NCBI RefSeq assembly: GCF_042675915.1
Contig: NZ_JBHTKL010000005.1
Location: 186,001 to 250,000, forward strand
Origin: Thalassobacillus_A hwangdonensis
GTDB lineage: Bacteria > Bacillota > Bacilli > Bacillales > Halobacillaceae
Length of the DNA: 64,000 bases
Direction of reading: 5' to 3'
A model generated the notes under the pieces. The model saw only the letters and a list, made by a program, of their open reading frames with translations, searched no databases and had not been told where the DNA came from. Numbering within the stretch: position 1 is the first letter of the stretch; every line of letters starts with the position of its first letter. The position numbers were made by a program, and so were the translations under genes. This document shows positions 25,454 through 33,909 of this stretch, in pieces.

Positions 25454-25636
25454 TTAATCTCGCATAGCTCCTGCTTCCCTGGCTGTCATGTCTCCGATAC
25501 CATTGTTCAAGTCCTCTTTTATCTCCTGTTTCACTTTTTGTGGGTCTGTAGAAGAAGCGGCTCGGTTAATGTTGGAGTTCTCTTGTTTAGCTTGTTGAAC
25601 CTTCTTTCCAGCCGGTGTGTTGCTTTTTTCCATCAT
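25454..25636 (-). CDS. Small hydrophilic protein, possible spore-type SASP
   Basis: ATG 25636 follows 'ggaggtgattc'. The 60 aa protein is Lys/Gln/Asn-rich, with 'GKKVQQAKQENSNINRAASSTDPQKVKQEI'. The spaced 'VQQ.K.QN' and 'DPQKVKQE' elements resemble gamma-type small acid-soluble spore proteins, but the match is weak. It lacks any membrane segment. Confidence 0.6.
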   Translation of the reverse strand: MMEKSNTPAGKKVQQAKQENSNINRAASSTDPQKVKQEIKEDLNNGIGDMTAREAGAMRD

Positions 25637-25771
25637 GAATCACCTCCATGTCTGTAGCTTTTGCAAGTTATAATAGAATAATCAGGTAACTGCCTACTTC
25701 ACTCAAGACATCCCAGTTCCAACCGATATAAAGAGGAGTAGTCTTTTTACATAATAAAGGCGGGGAACAAG

Positions 25772-28231
25772 TTGAATGAAATAATTGGACAGTACAACTA
25801 CGGTTTCGTAGTTTTATCGATTATCGTGGCGGTCATCGCCTCCTATACATGCTTGAAAATCGTCGAACGTCTTGCAAGGGCGAAGGACTTCCGATGGCTG
25901 ATGTGGCTGTTTGCTGGTGGGATTACATTAGGCGGTGGAATCTGGTCAATGCACTTCGTTGCGATGCTTGCTTACGACATGGGCATGGTGGTGACTTACA
26001 ATGCGGACCTTCTTACGTTAAGCATTTTATCTGCTGCGCTGGCGAGCTTTCTTGCGTTTTATTTGATCAGCAAGGGATTGAATCTGGAAATTTTCCGGGT
26101 GACTGGTGCATTTCTGATTGCGACTGGAATAGTTTCGATGCATTACGTCGGCATGGAAGCGATGGAGATGGGGGCGGAAATCGTCTATGACCGCTGGCTT
26201 GTCGGGGCTTCTGTAGTGATTGCACTAGTCGCTTCTTATGTAGCGCTGCGAATTTTCAGTGCGTTTTCGGATCAGTCAGGGCGGAGGATTTCGATTTCTC
26301 TTAAGGCTCGCTGGTTTGCCGCGGGGGTAATGGGAGCTGCAATTGCAGGGATGCATTATACCGGGATGGCTTCGGCTTCCTTTTACCCGAGTGGGCAAGG
26401 TGCGATGAATATGGATGCCTATGTGGAGCCGATGACATTGGCGTATGCGATCGTCCTCATCAGTCTCGTTGTTACAGGGATCATCGTTATGCTCGTACAT
26501 TACGATTCGACGATCGAGGCACAGACGGATGAGCTGGAATGGATTGATACGATGTATCGTACGATCATCGAGACGGCCAACGATGCAATTGTGACCTCTG
26601 ACCACAAAGGGCGGATTCTTTCCTGGAATAAAGCAGCGGAGCGGATTTTCGGCTATACAGCGGACGAAGTGAAGGGGAAATCGCTTGAAATCATTATGCC
26701 GCCAGAGTACAGGGAAGCCCATATGAACGGCATGGCACGTTTTAATGAGACAAGACAAGCGCGGGTAATTGGGCGTACCGTGGAACTCGACGGGTTACGG
26801 AAATCAGGGGAAGTGTTTCCCCTTGAACTGTCCTTGTCTGCGATTGAAGACGGGGAGGACTTGTATTTCACTGGACTCATGCGTGACATTTCGGATCGGG
26901 TGAAGGATCAGGGAAGAATTGAAGAACTGGTGTATAAGGATGAGTTGACGAAACTACCGAATCGGAAAATGCTTCATGATCACCTGGTAGCGGCATTAGC
27001 ACATGCTTCTGAACTTCAAAAACGAGTGGCAGTCCTATTCACCGATTTAGACCGTTTCAAACAGGTCAATGATGTCTACGGGCATAGAATAGGTGATGAA
27101 GTTCTTAAGCTCGTGACGGAGCGAATCGCCGGTTGTATTGGAGAAAAGGATATGGTCGCTAGGCAGAGCAGTGATGAGTTCATCCTGGTGATGACGCAGA
27201 CGAGCTTCTATGAGGCGGGCCATATGGCAGAACGTATTATTGAGGCATTGCGGGAGCCGATGGTGTTCGATGAAACCGAACTGTTTATGACTCCTTCGAT
27301 TGGTATCAGCCTTTATCCGGAAGATGGAGCTGTTGCGGATGACTTGATCCAACATGCAGACACGGCGATGTCACAGGCAAAATTTAATGGAGGCAATCAG
27401 TATCAATTTTTCACGAACGATCTCAATGATACGATTGCTAAAAAAATGATGCTGGAAACTGGCTTAAGGCGCGCGGTTGAACATGAGGAGCTTGAAGTCT
27501 TTTACCAGCCCAAGGTGGAGATTGAAAGGAATGAAGTAACGAGCTTCGAGGCGTTGATCCGGTGGAATTACCCAGAGCTTGGCTTGGTTTCTCCAGCAGA
27601 TTTCATTCCGTTGGCGGAAGAGACCGGCTTGATCATCCCGATCGGGGAATGGATGATGGAAGCGTCCTGCCGTCAGTTCCAGGAGTGGCTGGATGCCGGC
27701 GCGGAGCTTGACCGGATTTCCGTCAATATCTCAGCTGTGCAATTCAGACAAAGGGATTTTCCGGAGGTTGTCGAGCGGGTGCTGGCTAAAACGGGACTGG
27801 CCCCGCGTCATTTGGAAATTGAATTGACGGAAAGTTTGGTGCAGAATACGGCATTGGCGATCCCGGTCATGCACCGGTTGAAGCAGATGGGAGTTAAGCT
27901 GTCACTGGATGACTTCGGTACCGGCTATTCTTCCCTCAGCTATCTGAAGGAGTTTCCTCTGGATACATTGAAAATTGATCGATCGTTCATCCAGACGATT
28001 CATCAGAGCTCGAAGGATCAGGCGGTGGTGGATATGATCATCCATATGGCGCTGAAGCTTGATCTGAACGTGATTGCGGAAGGTGTGGAGACCGAGGAGC
28101 AGTTGGAATACTTGGCTTCAACCCCGTGTCAGCATTATCAGGGTTACTTATGCAGCCCGCCTGTGCCGCGGCAGCAGATTGCGGAAAGATTTTTGGGGAA
28201 GCAATGGAAGCTTAGTGTTGAAGAGAATTGA
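25772..28231 (+). CDS. MHYT-PAS-GGDEF-EAL c-di-GMP protein
   Basis: The 819 aa protein starts at TTG. A seven-helix MHYT sensor (about 1-240; MHFV, MHYV and MHYT motifs) may bind copper or gases. A PAS domain follows (about 255-380). In the GGDEF domain (about 390-545) the signature reads 'RQSSDEF', so cyclase activity is doubtful. The EAL domain (about 560-805) keeps its catalytic residues: EALIRW, SVNIS, IELTES, DDFGTGYSSL, LKIDRSF, AEGVET and QGYLCS. It is probably a membrane-bound c-di-GMP phosphodiesterase. Confidence 0.92.
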   Translation: MNEIIGQYNYGFVVLSIIVAVIASYTCLKIVERLARAKDFRWLMWLFAGGITLGGGIWSMHFVAMLAYDMGMVVTYNADLLTLSILSAALASFLAFYLISKGLNLEIFRVTGAFLIATGIVSMHYVGMEAMEMGAEIVYDRWLVGASVVIALVASYVALRIFSAFSDQSGRRISISLKARWFAAGVMGAAIAGMHYTGMASASFYPSGQGAMNMDAYVEPMTLAYAIVLISLVVTGIIVMLVHYDSTIEAQTDELEWIDTMYRTIIETANDAIVTSDHKGRILSWNKAAERIFGYTADEVKGKSLEIIMPPEYREAHMNGMARFNETRQARVIGRTVELDGLRKSGEVFPLELSLSAIEDGEDLYFTGLMRDISDRVKDQGRIEELVYKDELTKLPNRKMLHDHLVAALAHASELQKRVAVLFTDLDRFKQVNDVYGHRIGDEVLKLVTERIAGCIGEKDMVARQSSDEFILVMTQTSFYEAGHMAERIIEALREPMVFDETELFMTPSIGISLYPEDGAVADDLIQHADTAMSQAKFNGGNQYQFFTNDLNDTIAKKMMLETGLRRAVEHEELEVFYQPKVEIERNEVTSFEALIRWNYPELGLVSPADFIPLAEETGLIIPIGEWMMEASCRQFQEWLDAGAELDRISVNISAVQFRQRDFPEVVERVLAKTGLAPRHLEIELTESLVQNTALAIPVMHRLKQMGVKLSLDDFGTGYSSLSYLKEFPLDTLKIDRSFIQTIHQSSKDQAVVDMIIHMALKLDLNVIAEGVETEEQLEYLASTPCQHYQGYLCSPPVPRQQIAERFLGKQWKLSVEEN

Positions 28232-28263
28232 AAAAGTGCCAACTTCATTTAGCGCATTGATGA

Positions 28264-28292
28264 TTGACATGGAATGAAGGCTGAAATATAGT
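28264..28292 (+). promoter_or_regulatory. Sigma-A promoter of the riboswitch transcript
   Basis: TTGACA, a 17-base spacer, then TATAGT. The predicted start near 28299 lies about 20 bases before the aptamer. Confidence 0.75.
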
Positions 28293-28318
28293 TGAATTAA
28301 TCACATACGTTTTCTCCT

Positions 28319-28412
28319 GAAGGGGAGTAGCTTTTACAACAAAGTCGTCATTCCAGAGCACGCAGCTCTCGGCTTTGTTGGCAACTTAACGGTTGTTAGC
28401 CAGACCTTTACC
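28319..28412 (+). ncRNA. yybP-ykoY manganese riboswitch aptamer
   Basis: Conserved parts are in order: 'gaaggggagtagc', 'caaagtcgtcatt', 'ctcggctttgttggcaac' and 'gttagccagacctt'. This is the Mn-sensing aptamer that usually controls TerC-type exporters. The next gene is of that type. The 3' strand of the closing helix (ccttt) is shared with the first terminator, so ligand binding should favour read-through. Confidence 0.9.
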
Positions 28413-28432
28413 AATGAGGTAGAGGTCTTTTT
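28402..28432 (+). terminator. Riboswitch terminator 1
   Basis: AGACCTTTACC pairs with GGTAGAGGTCT (loop AATGA), followed by TTTTT. Its left arm overlaps the aptamer's closing helix. Confidence 0.8.
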
Positions 28433-28442
28433 GTTTATCAAG

Positions 28443-28482
28443 AACCTTTACCAAGTTTGTCCTGGTAAAGGTTTTATTTTTT
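28443..28482 (+). terminator. Second, tandem terminator
   Basis: AACCTTTACC pairs with GGTAAAGGTT, followed by TTATTTTTT. Its arms are nearly the same as those of terminator 1, so the arms could swap partners. Confidence 0.8.
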
Positions 28483-28623
28483 CAATAATACCTGGTTGGT
28501 GCGAGGAGTAGGAACGAGTGCAGGGAGAGGTAGGTGGCGATTATCATTCTCGTTTAAAGTGGTGCGTCCGTAGTGGGGCACAGCTCTGAAAGTCGAATAA
28601 ACTAATCCAGGAGGAGATGGGTA

Positions 28624-29406
28624 ATGGAACTTGCACTATTGTTGGAGTATGGTTGGGTCTTGTTGCTGCTGATCGCGATTGAGGGGGTTCTGGCTGCAGA
28701 TAACGCACTTGTCTTGGCGATCATGGTGAAGCATCTTCCAGAAAAAGAGAGGAAAAGAGCCTTATTTTACGGCCTTGCCGGGGCATTCGTTTTTCGCTTT
28801 GGTTCGTTGTTTGCGATTTCGTTCTTGGTGAATGTGTGGCAGGTGCAAGCAATCGGTGCCCTTTACCTTCTATTCATTGCGGCTAACCACCTTTTCCGGA
28901 AACTGGTCATTAAAAAGCAGAAGCAGGAATCTGAAAACAATAAAAAGAAATCTGGCTTTTGGGGGACGGTTGTGAAGGTCGAGTTGGCGGATATCGCATT
29001 CGCGGTGGATTCGATTCTTGCCGCAGTTGCCTTGGCAGTCACGCTTCCCAATACGGCTCTCCCTCAGATTGGCGGACTAGATGGTGGAAAGTTCCTCGTC
29101 ATCTTTGCAGGTGGCTTGATCGGATTGGTCATCATGCGCTTCGCTGCCAATTTCTTCGTTAAGCTGCTTCATAAAAAACCTGGCTTGGAGATTGCGGCAT
29201 TTATGATTGTCGGTTGGGTAGGGGTGAAGTTGGCGGTGTACACCTTATCTCATCCGGAATTAGCGATCCTTTCCGAGGGCTTCGCGAAATCATTCGAATG
29301 GAAACTGACATTCTATGTAGTCCTACTCCTGATTGCGCTTGGGGGATGGTTCCTTTCCAAAGAAAAGAACGATGGGGATATAGAAAAACAAGAAATGATT
29401 CATTAA
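28624..29406 (+). CDS. ykoY: TerC/YkoY-family manganese exporter
   Basis: The 260 aa protein with seven helices carries the two TerC acidic signatures: 'EGVLAADNALVLA' (about 20-32) and 'VELADIAFAVDSILAAVAL' (about 119-137). Members export Mn(II), partly to load secreted enzymes. Control by the Mn riboswitch upstream supports the role. ATG is preceded by 'aggaggagatgggta'. The exact paralogue (YkoY or YceF type) is inferred from the riboswitch. Confidence 0.88.
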   Translation: MELALLLEYGWVLLLLIAIEGVLAADNALVLAIMVKHLPEKERKRALFYGLAGAFVFRFGSLFAISFLVNVWQVQAIGALYLLFIAANHLFRKLVIKKQKQESENNKKKSGFWGTVVKVELADIAFAVDSILAAVALAVTLPNTALPQIGGLDGGKFLVIFAGGLIGLVIMRFAANFFVKLLHKKPGLEIAAFMIVGWVGVKLAVYTLSHPELAILSEGFAKSFEWKLTFYVVLLLIALGGWFLSKEKNDGDIEKQEMIH

Positions 29407-29414
29407 TAGTGATT

Positions 29415-29452
29415 AAGGAGCCTGATACATCTGTAGCAGGCTCCTTCTTTTT
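29415..29452 (+). terminator. Rho-independent terminator
   Basis: AAGGAGCCTG / CAGGCTCCTT followed by CTTTTT. Confidence 0.85.
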
Positions 29453-29498
29453 GAAACTTCATCGCGTTCTGAACGTACTCCTTAAGGGGGGAGTAAAG

Positions 29499-29939
29499 AT
29501 GGTTTTTCGTTCGAGAGTCGATCGTTTCTTCGTAATTTTTATCGTGATTGTTGTTACCCTGCTTGGTGCGGTCTCATTTTTACCAGTGATGATTGAAGAT
29601 GATCCATCATTATCGACGGTTGCAGGGATGACATTCACCTTTGTTCTGTTGGCGACGTTTGTCGTGTGGTGGGGCTTTTCGGTCAAGTATGTACTTCATG
29701 AAGATTATCTATTTGTAAGAGGTGGACCGTTTAGAAGTCGGATCCCTTATCAGGATATAACGCTGGTTTCTTCATCCTCTGATATTTTCACGGGATATCG
29801 TGTCTTGTCAGCAAGGGACGGCATTGAAATTTTTTATAAGCAAGGGTTGTGGGGAAGTGTGAAAATTTCGCCTAAGAACCAGCAGGCGTTCATTAACGAG
29901 TTGAAGCAACGGTGTCTGAATGCAACGTTTCGAATATAG
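29499..29939 (+). CDS. PH-domain membrane protein, 146 aa
   Basis: ATG 29499 follows 'aagggggagtaaag'. Two N-terminal helices (about 9-29 and 42-61) precede a bacterial PH-like domain: 'KYVLHEDYLFVRGGPFRSRIPYQDITLVSSSSD', then 'ISPKNQQAFINELKQR'. Such proteins are membrane-associated and of unknown function. It is 24 bases before the S66 peptidase gene. Confidence 0.78.
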   Translation: MVFRSRVDRFFVIFIVIVVTLLGAVSFLPVMIEDDPSLSTVAGMTFTFVLLATFVVWWGFSVKYVLHEDYLFVRGGPFRSRIPYQDITLVSSSSDIFTGYRVLSARDGIEIFYKQGLWGSVKISPKNQQAFINELKQRCLNATFRI

Positions 29940-29963
29940 AAGAGAGGAAAGGAAGGAGTATGT

Positions 29964-30884
29964 ATGATTAAACTAAACGCTTTGCAAAAAGGGGATCAAG
30001 TGGCGATTATCGCCCCGGCCGGCCCTCCGGATAAAGAGCATCTGTCCCAGGGGATAAAGGTACTTGAAAAAATGGGACTTGAAGTCGTTATTGGCCGCCA
30101 CGTATATGATGTGGAGGAGGATTCTGCTGCTCTGAATGAAAAGCGGCTTGCTGACCTGCATGATGCTTTTCGCAATCCTGCTATTAAGGCTATTTTCTGT
30201 GCGAATGGTGGGTACGGTACTGCCAAGCTCGCTCCTAAGATCGATTATGAGTTAATACGCAACAACCCGAAGATTTTCTGGGGGTACAGTGACATTACAT
30301 ACCTGCTTCATGCCATTCAGAACTTCGGTGATCTGGTTACGTTCCACGGGCCGATGGTGGCATCTGATTTGAATGATGAACAAAGGACAGAAGGGAGCGA
30401 ATCTTCATTTCTACCTTTATTCACAGGAGAATCCTTGATTTATGATTCTGGTAAGTCTCCTCTCACTACATTTGTTGAAGGCACAGGAGAAGGACGTTTG
30501 GTCGGAGGCAATCTATCGCTACTGATCAGTGCAATGGGGACGCCTTATCAAGTGAATGCGGATGGAGCAATTTTACTGATTGAAGAAGTGGCTGAACCCG
30601 CTTTCCGAATCGACTTGATGCTCGCTCAACTCAAGCAGGCAGGGTTGTTTGATACGGTTGAAGGTGTCGTGCTGGGCAATTTTCAAGCTGACCCTGAAGA
30701 ATCTGTGAAAATTAGAAAAGTGCTTCAAGATTTCTTTGCGGATGTAAGTTTTCCTGTAGTCGAAAATTTTCAAATCGGTCATTGCCAGCCTAATTACGGT
30801 GTGCCTTTGGGAGTAAACGCAAAACTTACCACATCGCCTTCACGATTGGAGGTTGCTTCCGGTGTGAAGAAACTACGAAACTGA
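29964..30884 (+). CDS. S66 peptidase (LD-carboxypeptidase / MccF family)
   Basis: The 306 aa protein has the S66 Ser-Glu-His triad: Ser in 'FWGYSDITYLL' (about 113), Glu in 'LIEEVAEPAFRID' and His in 'QIGHCQPNYGVPLG'. The family holds LdcA-type murein tetrapeptide carboxypeptidases and MccF-type microcin immunity peptidases. The short 'IGHCQPNYGVP' form favours LdcA. No signal peptide, so it is cytoplasmic. Confidence 0.88.
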   Translation: MIKLNALQKGDQVAIIAPAGPPDKEHLSQGIKVLEKMGLEVVIGRHVYDVEEDSAALNEKRLADLHDAFRNPAIKAIFCANGGYGTAKLAPKIDYELIRNNPKIFWGYSDITYLLHAIQNFGDLVTFHGPMVASDLNDEQRTEGSESSFLPLFTGESLIYDSGKSPLTTFVEGTGEGRLVGGNLSLLISAMGTPYQVNADGAILLIEEVAEPAFRIDLMLAQLKQAGLFDTVEGVVLGNFQADPEESVKIRKVLQDFFADVSFPVVENFQIGHCQPNYGVPLGVNAKLTTSPSRLEVASGVKKLRN

Positions 30885-31213
30885 TGAGAGGTATGATCAT
30901 TTTCGTTTTCGTAGGTATGGTGATGGCTGGATGCGGCGCATCACAGGAGACGGAAATAGCGACGGAATGGACGGACTTGATCATCTGGAATGACCACATT
31001 TATACGCTTGATGAAACAAAGGTTGAAAGTGATGTAGTCCAATCCGAAATAGGGGAAGTGACGGAGAGGATCTCGAGTGAAGAAGAATTATCCTTAGCGA
31101 AAAACGGAGCAGCTACTCAGTTGTCGATTGGCACAACTATCTACTCGATTGAAAATATGGACGTCGACCAATTCATTTTTGCAAACGATCAGGTGTATAG
31201 GAAGCGGGAATAG
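30884..31213 (+). CDS. Small lipoprotein, 109 aa
   Basis: ATG overlaps the previous stop by one base (TGATG), so translation is coupled to the S66 gene. The signal peptide ends in the lipobox VMAGC. The mature part is acidic and beta-rich (TEWTDLIIWNDHIYTLDET). Function unknown. Confidence 0.75.
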   Translation: MRGMIIFVFVGMVMAGCGASQETEIATEWTDLIIWNDHIYTLDETKVESDVVQSEIGEVTERISSEEELSLAKNGAATQLSIGTTIYSIENMDVDQFIFANDQVYRKRE

Positions 31214-31285
31214 CGGGAATAGAAACGCCCCAAGCACTGCTTGCATATAGTGGAGGAACGATGATTTACGGGAGTGAAGCAGTGC

Positions 31286-31645
31286 ATGTATTATCGTCAC
31301 CCCTATTACGTATATCCGCCATATCCTCAGAATGGTTATTGGCCACGATCGTATCCTTCGGTGGATACTGAATTATTGAGCCATTCAGCGAAAGAATCCA
31401 AGACACTGATGAAGGAAGCGAGCATGGTTCTTGATGCACTATCTGAATCAACAGATTTCGATGCTCAACTCATGTATGCTGCACAAACTTCTGACCTCGA
31501 TGAAGTGAAACGCTTGATCCATTCGATAGGAATAACGTCAGAAGTTGATATTCATTACAATCCTGATGGCTTGAGGCTGGAATTCAGCTCTCCGGCAGCT
31601 AATATGGGCGATGCTCGGCTGACGATTGCCTTGCGATGGAGGTAA
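31286..31645 (+). CDS. Conserved Bacillaceae protein with Tyr/Pro-rich N-terminus
   Basis: ATG 31286 follows 'ggagtgaag'; GTG 31274 in the same frame is possible. The N-terminus (YYRHPYYVYPPYPQNGYWPRSYPS) is Tyr/Pro-rich as in many spore-coat-associated proteins. The C-terminal part (LMYAAQTSDLDEVKRLIHSIGI) is a small helical domain. A spore role is a guess. Confidence 0.7.
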   Translation: MYYRHPYYVYPPYPQNGYWPRSYPSVDTELLSHSAKESKTLMKEASMVLDALSESTDFDAQLMYAAQTSDLDEVKRLIHSIGITSEVDIHYNPDGLRLEFSSPAANMGDARLTIALRWR

Positions 31646-31660
31646 TTGTCCGTTATTAAA

Positions 31661-31690
31661 GAGGCTCACCAATTGGTGGGTTTCTTTTTT
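31661..31690 (+). terminator. Rho-independent terminator
   Basis: AGAGGCTCACC pairs with GGTGGGTTTCT (with G-U pairs), followed by TTTTT. Confidence 0.7.
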
Positions 31691-31711
31691 GTCTATAAAG
31701 GAAGAATATTT

Positions 31712-31740
31712 TGACAGTTTGATAAATGATAGGTATAATC
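31712..31740 (+). promoter_or_regulatory. Consensus sigma-A promoter of the T-box leader
   Basis: TTGACA, exactly 17 bases, TATAAT. The predicted start lies near 31747, just before Stem I. Confidence 0.88.
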
Positions 31741-31759
31741 TTATAAAATTTATACATAA

Positions 31760-32031
31760 GCGTTGAAGAGAAGAGTAGTTAAACGAGAATATTTAAAGAG
31801 AGCTCCGGGATGCTGAAATGGAGTAATATTCTTCTTAATGAAAAAAGCCTCGGAGCTTCTTGCCAATCTAATGAAAATTAGGGATCGCAAGACGGGTTCA
31901 TCCGATATCGTGATAGGGTATGAATGTACCTGAAGAGGTTGGTGTGGTGACAGACCAACAAACTGAGGTGGTACCACGAAGTTATAACTCTCGTCCTCAA
32001 GAATTTATTTCTTGGAGGTGAGAGTTTTTTT
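31760..32031 (+). ncRNA. T-box leader, specifier AAA (Lys)
   Basis: Stem I shows 'agtag', 'aaagagagctcc' and the arms GAATATT/AATATTC. The specifier loop reads 'TGAA-AAA-AGCCTCGGAGC' (specifier 31843-31845), i.e. lysine. The T-box 'gaggtggtaccacg' (TGGT, matching an A discriminator) is followed by a terminator (31986-32031, ACTCTCGTCCTCAAG paired with CTTGGAGGTGAGAGT, then T-run). Uncharged tRNA should switch on the downstream gene. Confidence 0.88.
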
Positions 32032-32071
32032 ATTGCGCAATTTTTGATGATTATGCGAGAGGAGATTTGAC

Positions 32072-32635
32072 ATGAATCCAATTTTATTAGATGTTCCAAT
32101 GCAATTAGAAACAGAGAGGCTGATTCTGCGTGCACCCCATCAAACTGGAGACGGCATTATGGTGAACGAGGCGATCCGGAATTCTTTTAACGAATTAAGA
32201 GCGTGGTTGCCGTTTGCACAAGAGCTTCCTAGTGTGGAAGAAACAGAGATTAATTTGAGAAAAGCTCATATAAGCTTCCTGAAAAGAGACAGTTTCCGTT
32301 TTCTCATCTTTCATAAAGATACGAACGATTTTATTGGAACAACAAGTCTTCAGGGGATTGATTGGGATGTTCCTAAATGTGAAGTAGGATATTGGATCAA
32401 TACCAGATACAGTGGCTGCGGGTATATGACGGAAGCGGTAGAGGAGATTGTTACCATGGGACTAAATCAAATAAAGTTTCGAAGAATTGAAATACGATGT
32501 GAGTCCACTAATTATAAAAGTCGCTCTATTCCTGAAAAGCTTGGTTTTGTATTGGAAGGGACGCTGAGGAATGACGAATTATCTGCAGATGGCACTAGAC
32601 TAACGGATACTTGTTTTTATTCAATCATAAAATAA
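32072..32635 (+). CDS. T-box-controlled RimJ/RimL-type acetyltransferase
   Basis: ATG lies behind 'gagaggag'. The 187 aa GNAT shows 'LETERLILRAPHQTGD', the acetyl-CoA stretch 'GYWINTRYSGCGYMTEAV' (the usual Q/RxxGxG/A reads RYSGCGY) and 'RCESTNYKSRSIPEKLGFVLEGTLR'. RimL-like enzymes acetylate protein or aminoacyl amino groups. Placement directly after a T-box means expression responds to lack of charged tRNA (probably Lys), which is unusual for a GNAT. Confidence 0.88.
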   Translation: MNPILLDVPMQLETERLILRAPHQTGDGIMVNEAIRNSFNELRAWLPFAQELPSVEETEINLRKAHISFLKRDSFRFLIFHKDTNDFIGTTSLQGIDWDVPKCEVGYWINTRYSGCGYMTEAVEEIVTMGLNQIKFRRIEIRCESTNYKSRSIPEKLGFVLEGTLRNDELSADGTRLTDTCFYSIIK

Positions 32636-32790
32636 TTTTGGTGATTCTGATGTATGAATGGTCCACCAAAGCCCAGGCATAGAATGAAGAAGGAATTAAT
32701 AAACATCATTTGTAAAATATTGCTATAATGATTTTAACAGCAGGAAATTAAGTGCATCGATTAGATCGAGAGTGAAAGGGGGAGTAACGA

Positions 32791-33264
32791 GTGTCAGAAT
32801 TAAGGGAAAGCACGTTATTGAGTAACGACGACGAAAAGAAACCAAAGGTTAAGGTGGAAAGGAAAGAAGGCGAACCGACGGCTGCATTTAAAGGTGCGAG
32901 CTGGGCAGCGTTGGTCGTAGGTGTCTCCGCTTATCTGATTGGTCTTTTCAATGCAGGGATGGAACTGAATGAAAAGGGCTATTATTTTGCAGTATTGATT
33001 TTTGGATTATATTCAGCTGTATCTTTGCAAAAAGCGGTAAGGGACAAGGAAGAGGATATCCCTGTATCGGCAATCTATTACGGAATCAGCTGGTTCGCGG
33101 TGGTTGCAGCGATTTCCTTGATGGCGATCGGCCTTTATAATGCTGGCAGTATCATCTTAAGTGAAAAAGGATTCTATGCGATGTCCTTTGTTCTTAGCCT
33201 ATTTGCCGCAATCACGATTCAGAAGAATATCCGTGATACACAGATGGCTAAAGATGCAAATTAA
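32791..33264 (+). CDS. YiaA/YiaB-domain membrane protein
   Basis: GTG follows 'gaaagggggagtaacga'. The 157 aa protein has a charged N-terminus and two tandem copies of the two-helix YiaAB unit: 'SWAALVVGVSAYLIGLFNAGMELNEKGYYFAVLIFGLYSAV' region and the parallel 'SWFAVVAAISLMAIGLYNAGSIILSEKGFYAMSFVLSLFAAI' region. Function unknown. Confidence 0.85.
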   Translation: MSELRESTLLSNDDEKKPKVKVERKEGEPTAAFKGASWAALVVGVSAYLIGLFNAGMELNEKGYYFAVLIFGLYSAVSLQKAVRDKEEDIPVSAIYYGISWFAVVAAISLMAIGLYNAGSIILSEKGFYAMSFVLSLFAAITIQKNIRDTQMAKDAN

Positions 33265-33314
33265 TAGAAGTAAGGAGCAGCAAGAGCCTTGCTTAAGGTG
33301 ACGTTCGCTTCAAC

Positions 33315-33360
33315 AAAAATGCCAGGTCCCCAATGTCTGAATTGAGGACCTGGCATTTTT
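33315..33360. terminator. Bidirectional terminator
   Basis: AAAAATGCCAGGTCC pairs with GGACCTGGCATTTTT between convergent genes. Confidence 0.9.
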
Positions 33361-33368
33361 ATCTATAC

Positions 33369-33656
33369 TTAGCCTCTTTCTTCTTTCTTCTCATCAGAAT
33401 TCTTTCTCCAATTTTTGGGGTTGAACGATTTTCTGATTTTCTTTGCCGCTTCTTTCCCTACCATCACAGCGCCTATCCAAAATATTATTTCGCCTATAAC
33501 AAGGCTGGTCGTTATAGTAATGGCTTTCATTCCATTAGTAAGCGGTAAAAAGGGGATCAGCACAGGTGCAATCACCCATACGAGAACGGAAGAGATGATA
33601 AGGAATAGACCAATTTTATAAGTGAAGGGTTTTTGAGTTCTTGAGTTGTTCTGCAA
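33369..33656 (-). CDS. Transporter-suffix-type membrane protein, 95 aa
   Basis: TTG 33656 lies seven bases after 'gggagg'. Two transmembrane helices (about 15-36 and 43-66) are followed by a highly basic tail (EAAKKIRKSFNPKNWRKNSDEKKEE). This matches the 'transporter suffix domain' family of small proteins. Function unknown. Confidence 0.75.
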   Translation of the reverse strand: MQNNSRTQKPFTYKIGLFLIISSVLVWVIAPVLIPFLPLTNGMKAITITTSLVIGEIIFWIGAVMVGKEAAKKIRKSFNPKNWRKNSDEKKEERG

Positions 33657-33909
33657 GGTTGCGCCTCCCGAAAAAATGTTATGTCATCTGTTTCACTATT
33701 CATCCATAGGTAAAACCCATTCTGCTTAAAAACCCAATAAAAAAAGCCATCTCAAAAGAGATCGACCTATTGTGGAGCCTATGAAATTATGGTACGATTA
33801 TGTAACGACTGTTGTTTGTGATTTGCATATACTATTCCCTATTATAAATTATATAGCAAATCCAAAACGAAGTCAATCCCTACACTGCATTTTTTAAGGA
33901 GGGCTTGAT

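Noticed and set aside
33735..33772. Terminator upstream of the 33369-33656 gene on the minus strand
   Set aside because: ATCTC/GAGAT with a T-run on the minus strand is present, but the stem is only about five to six pairs and no upstream minus gene explains it; too weak to list.
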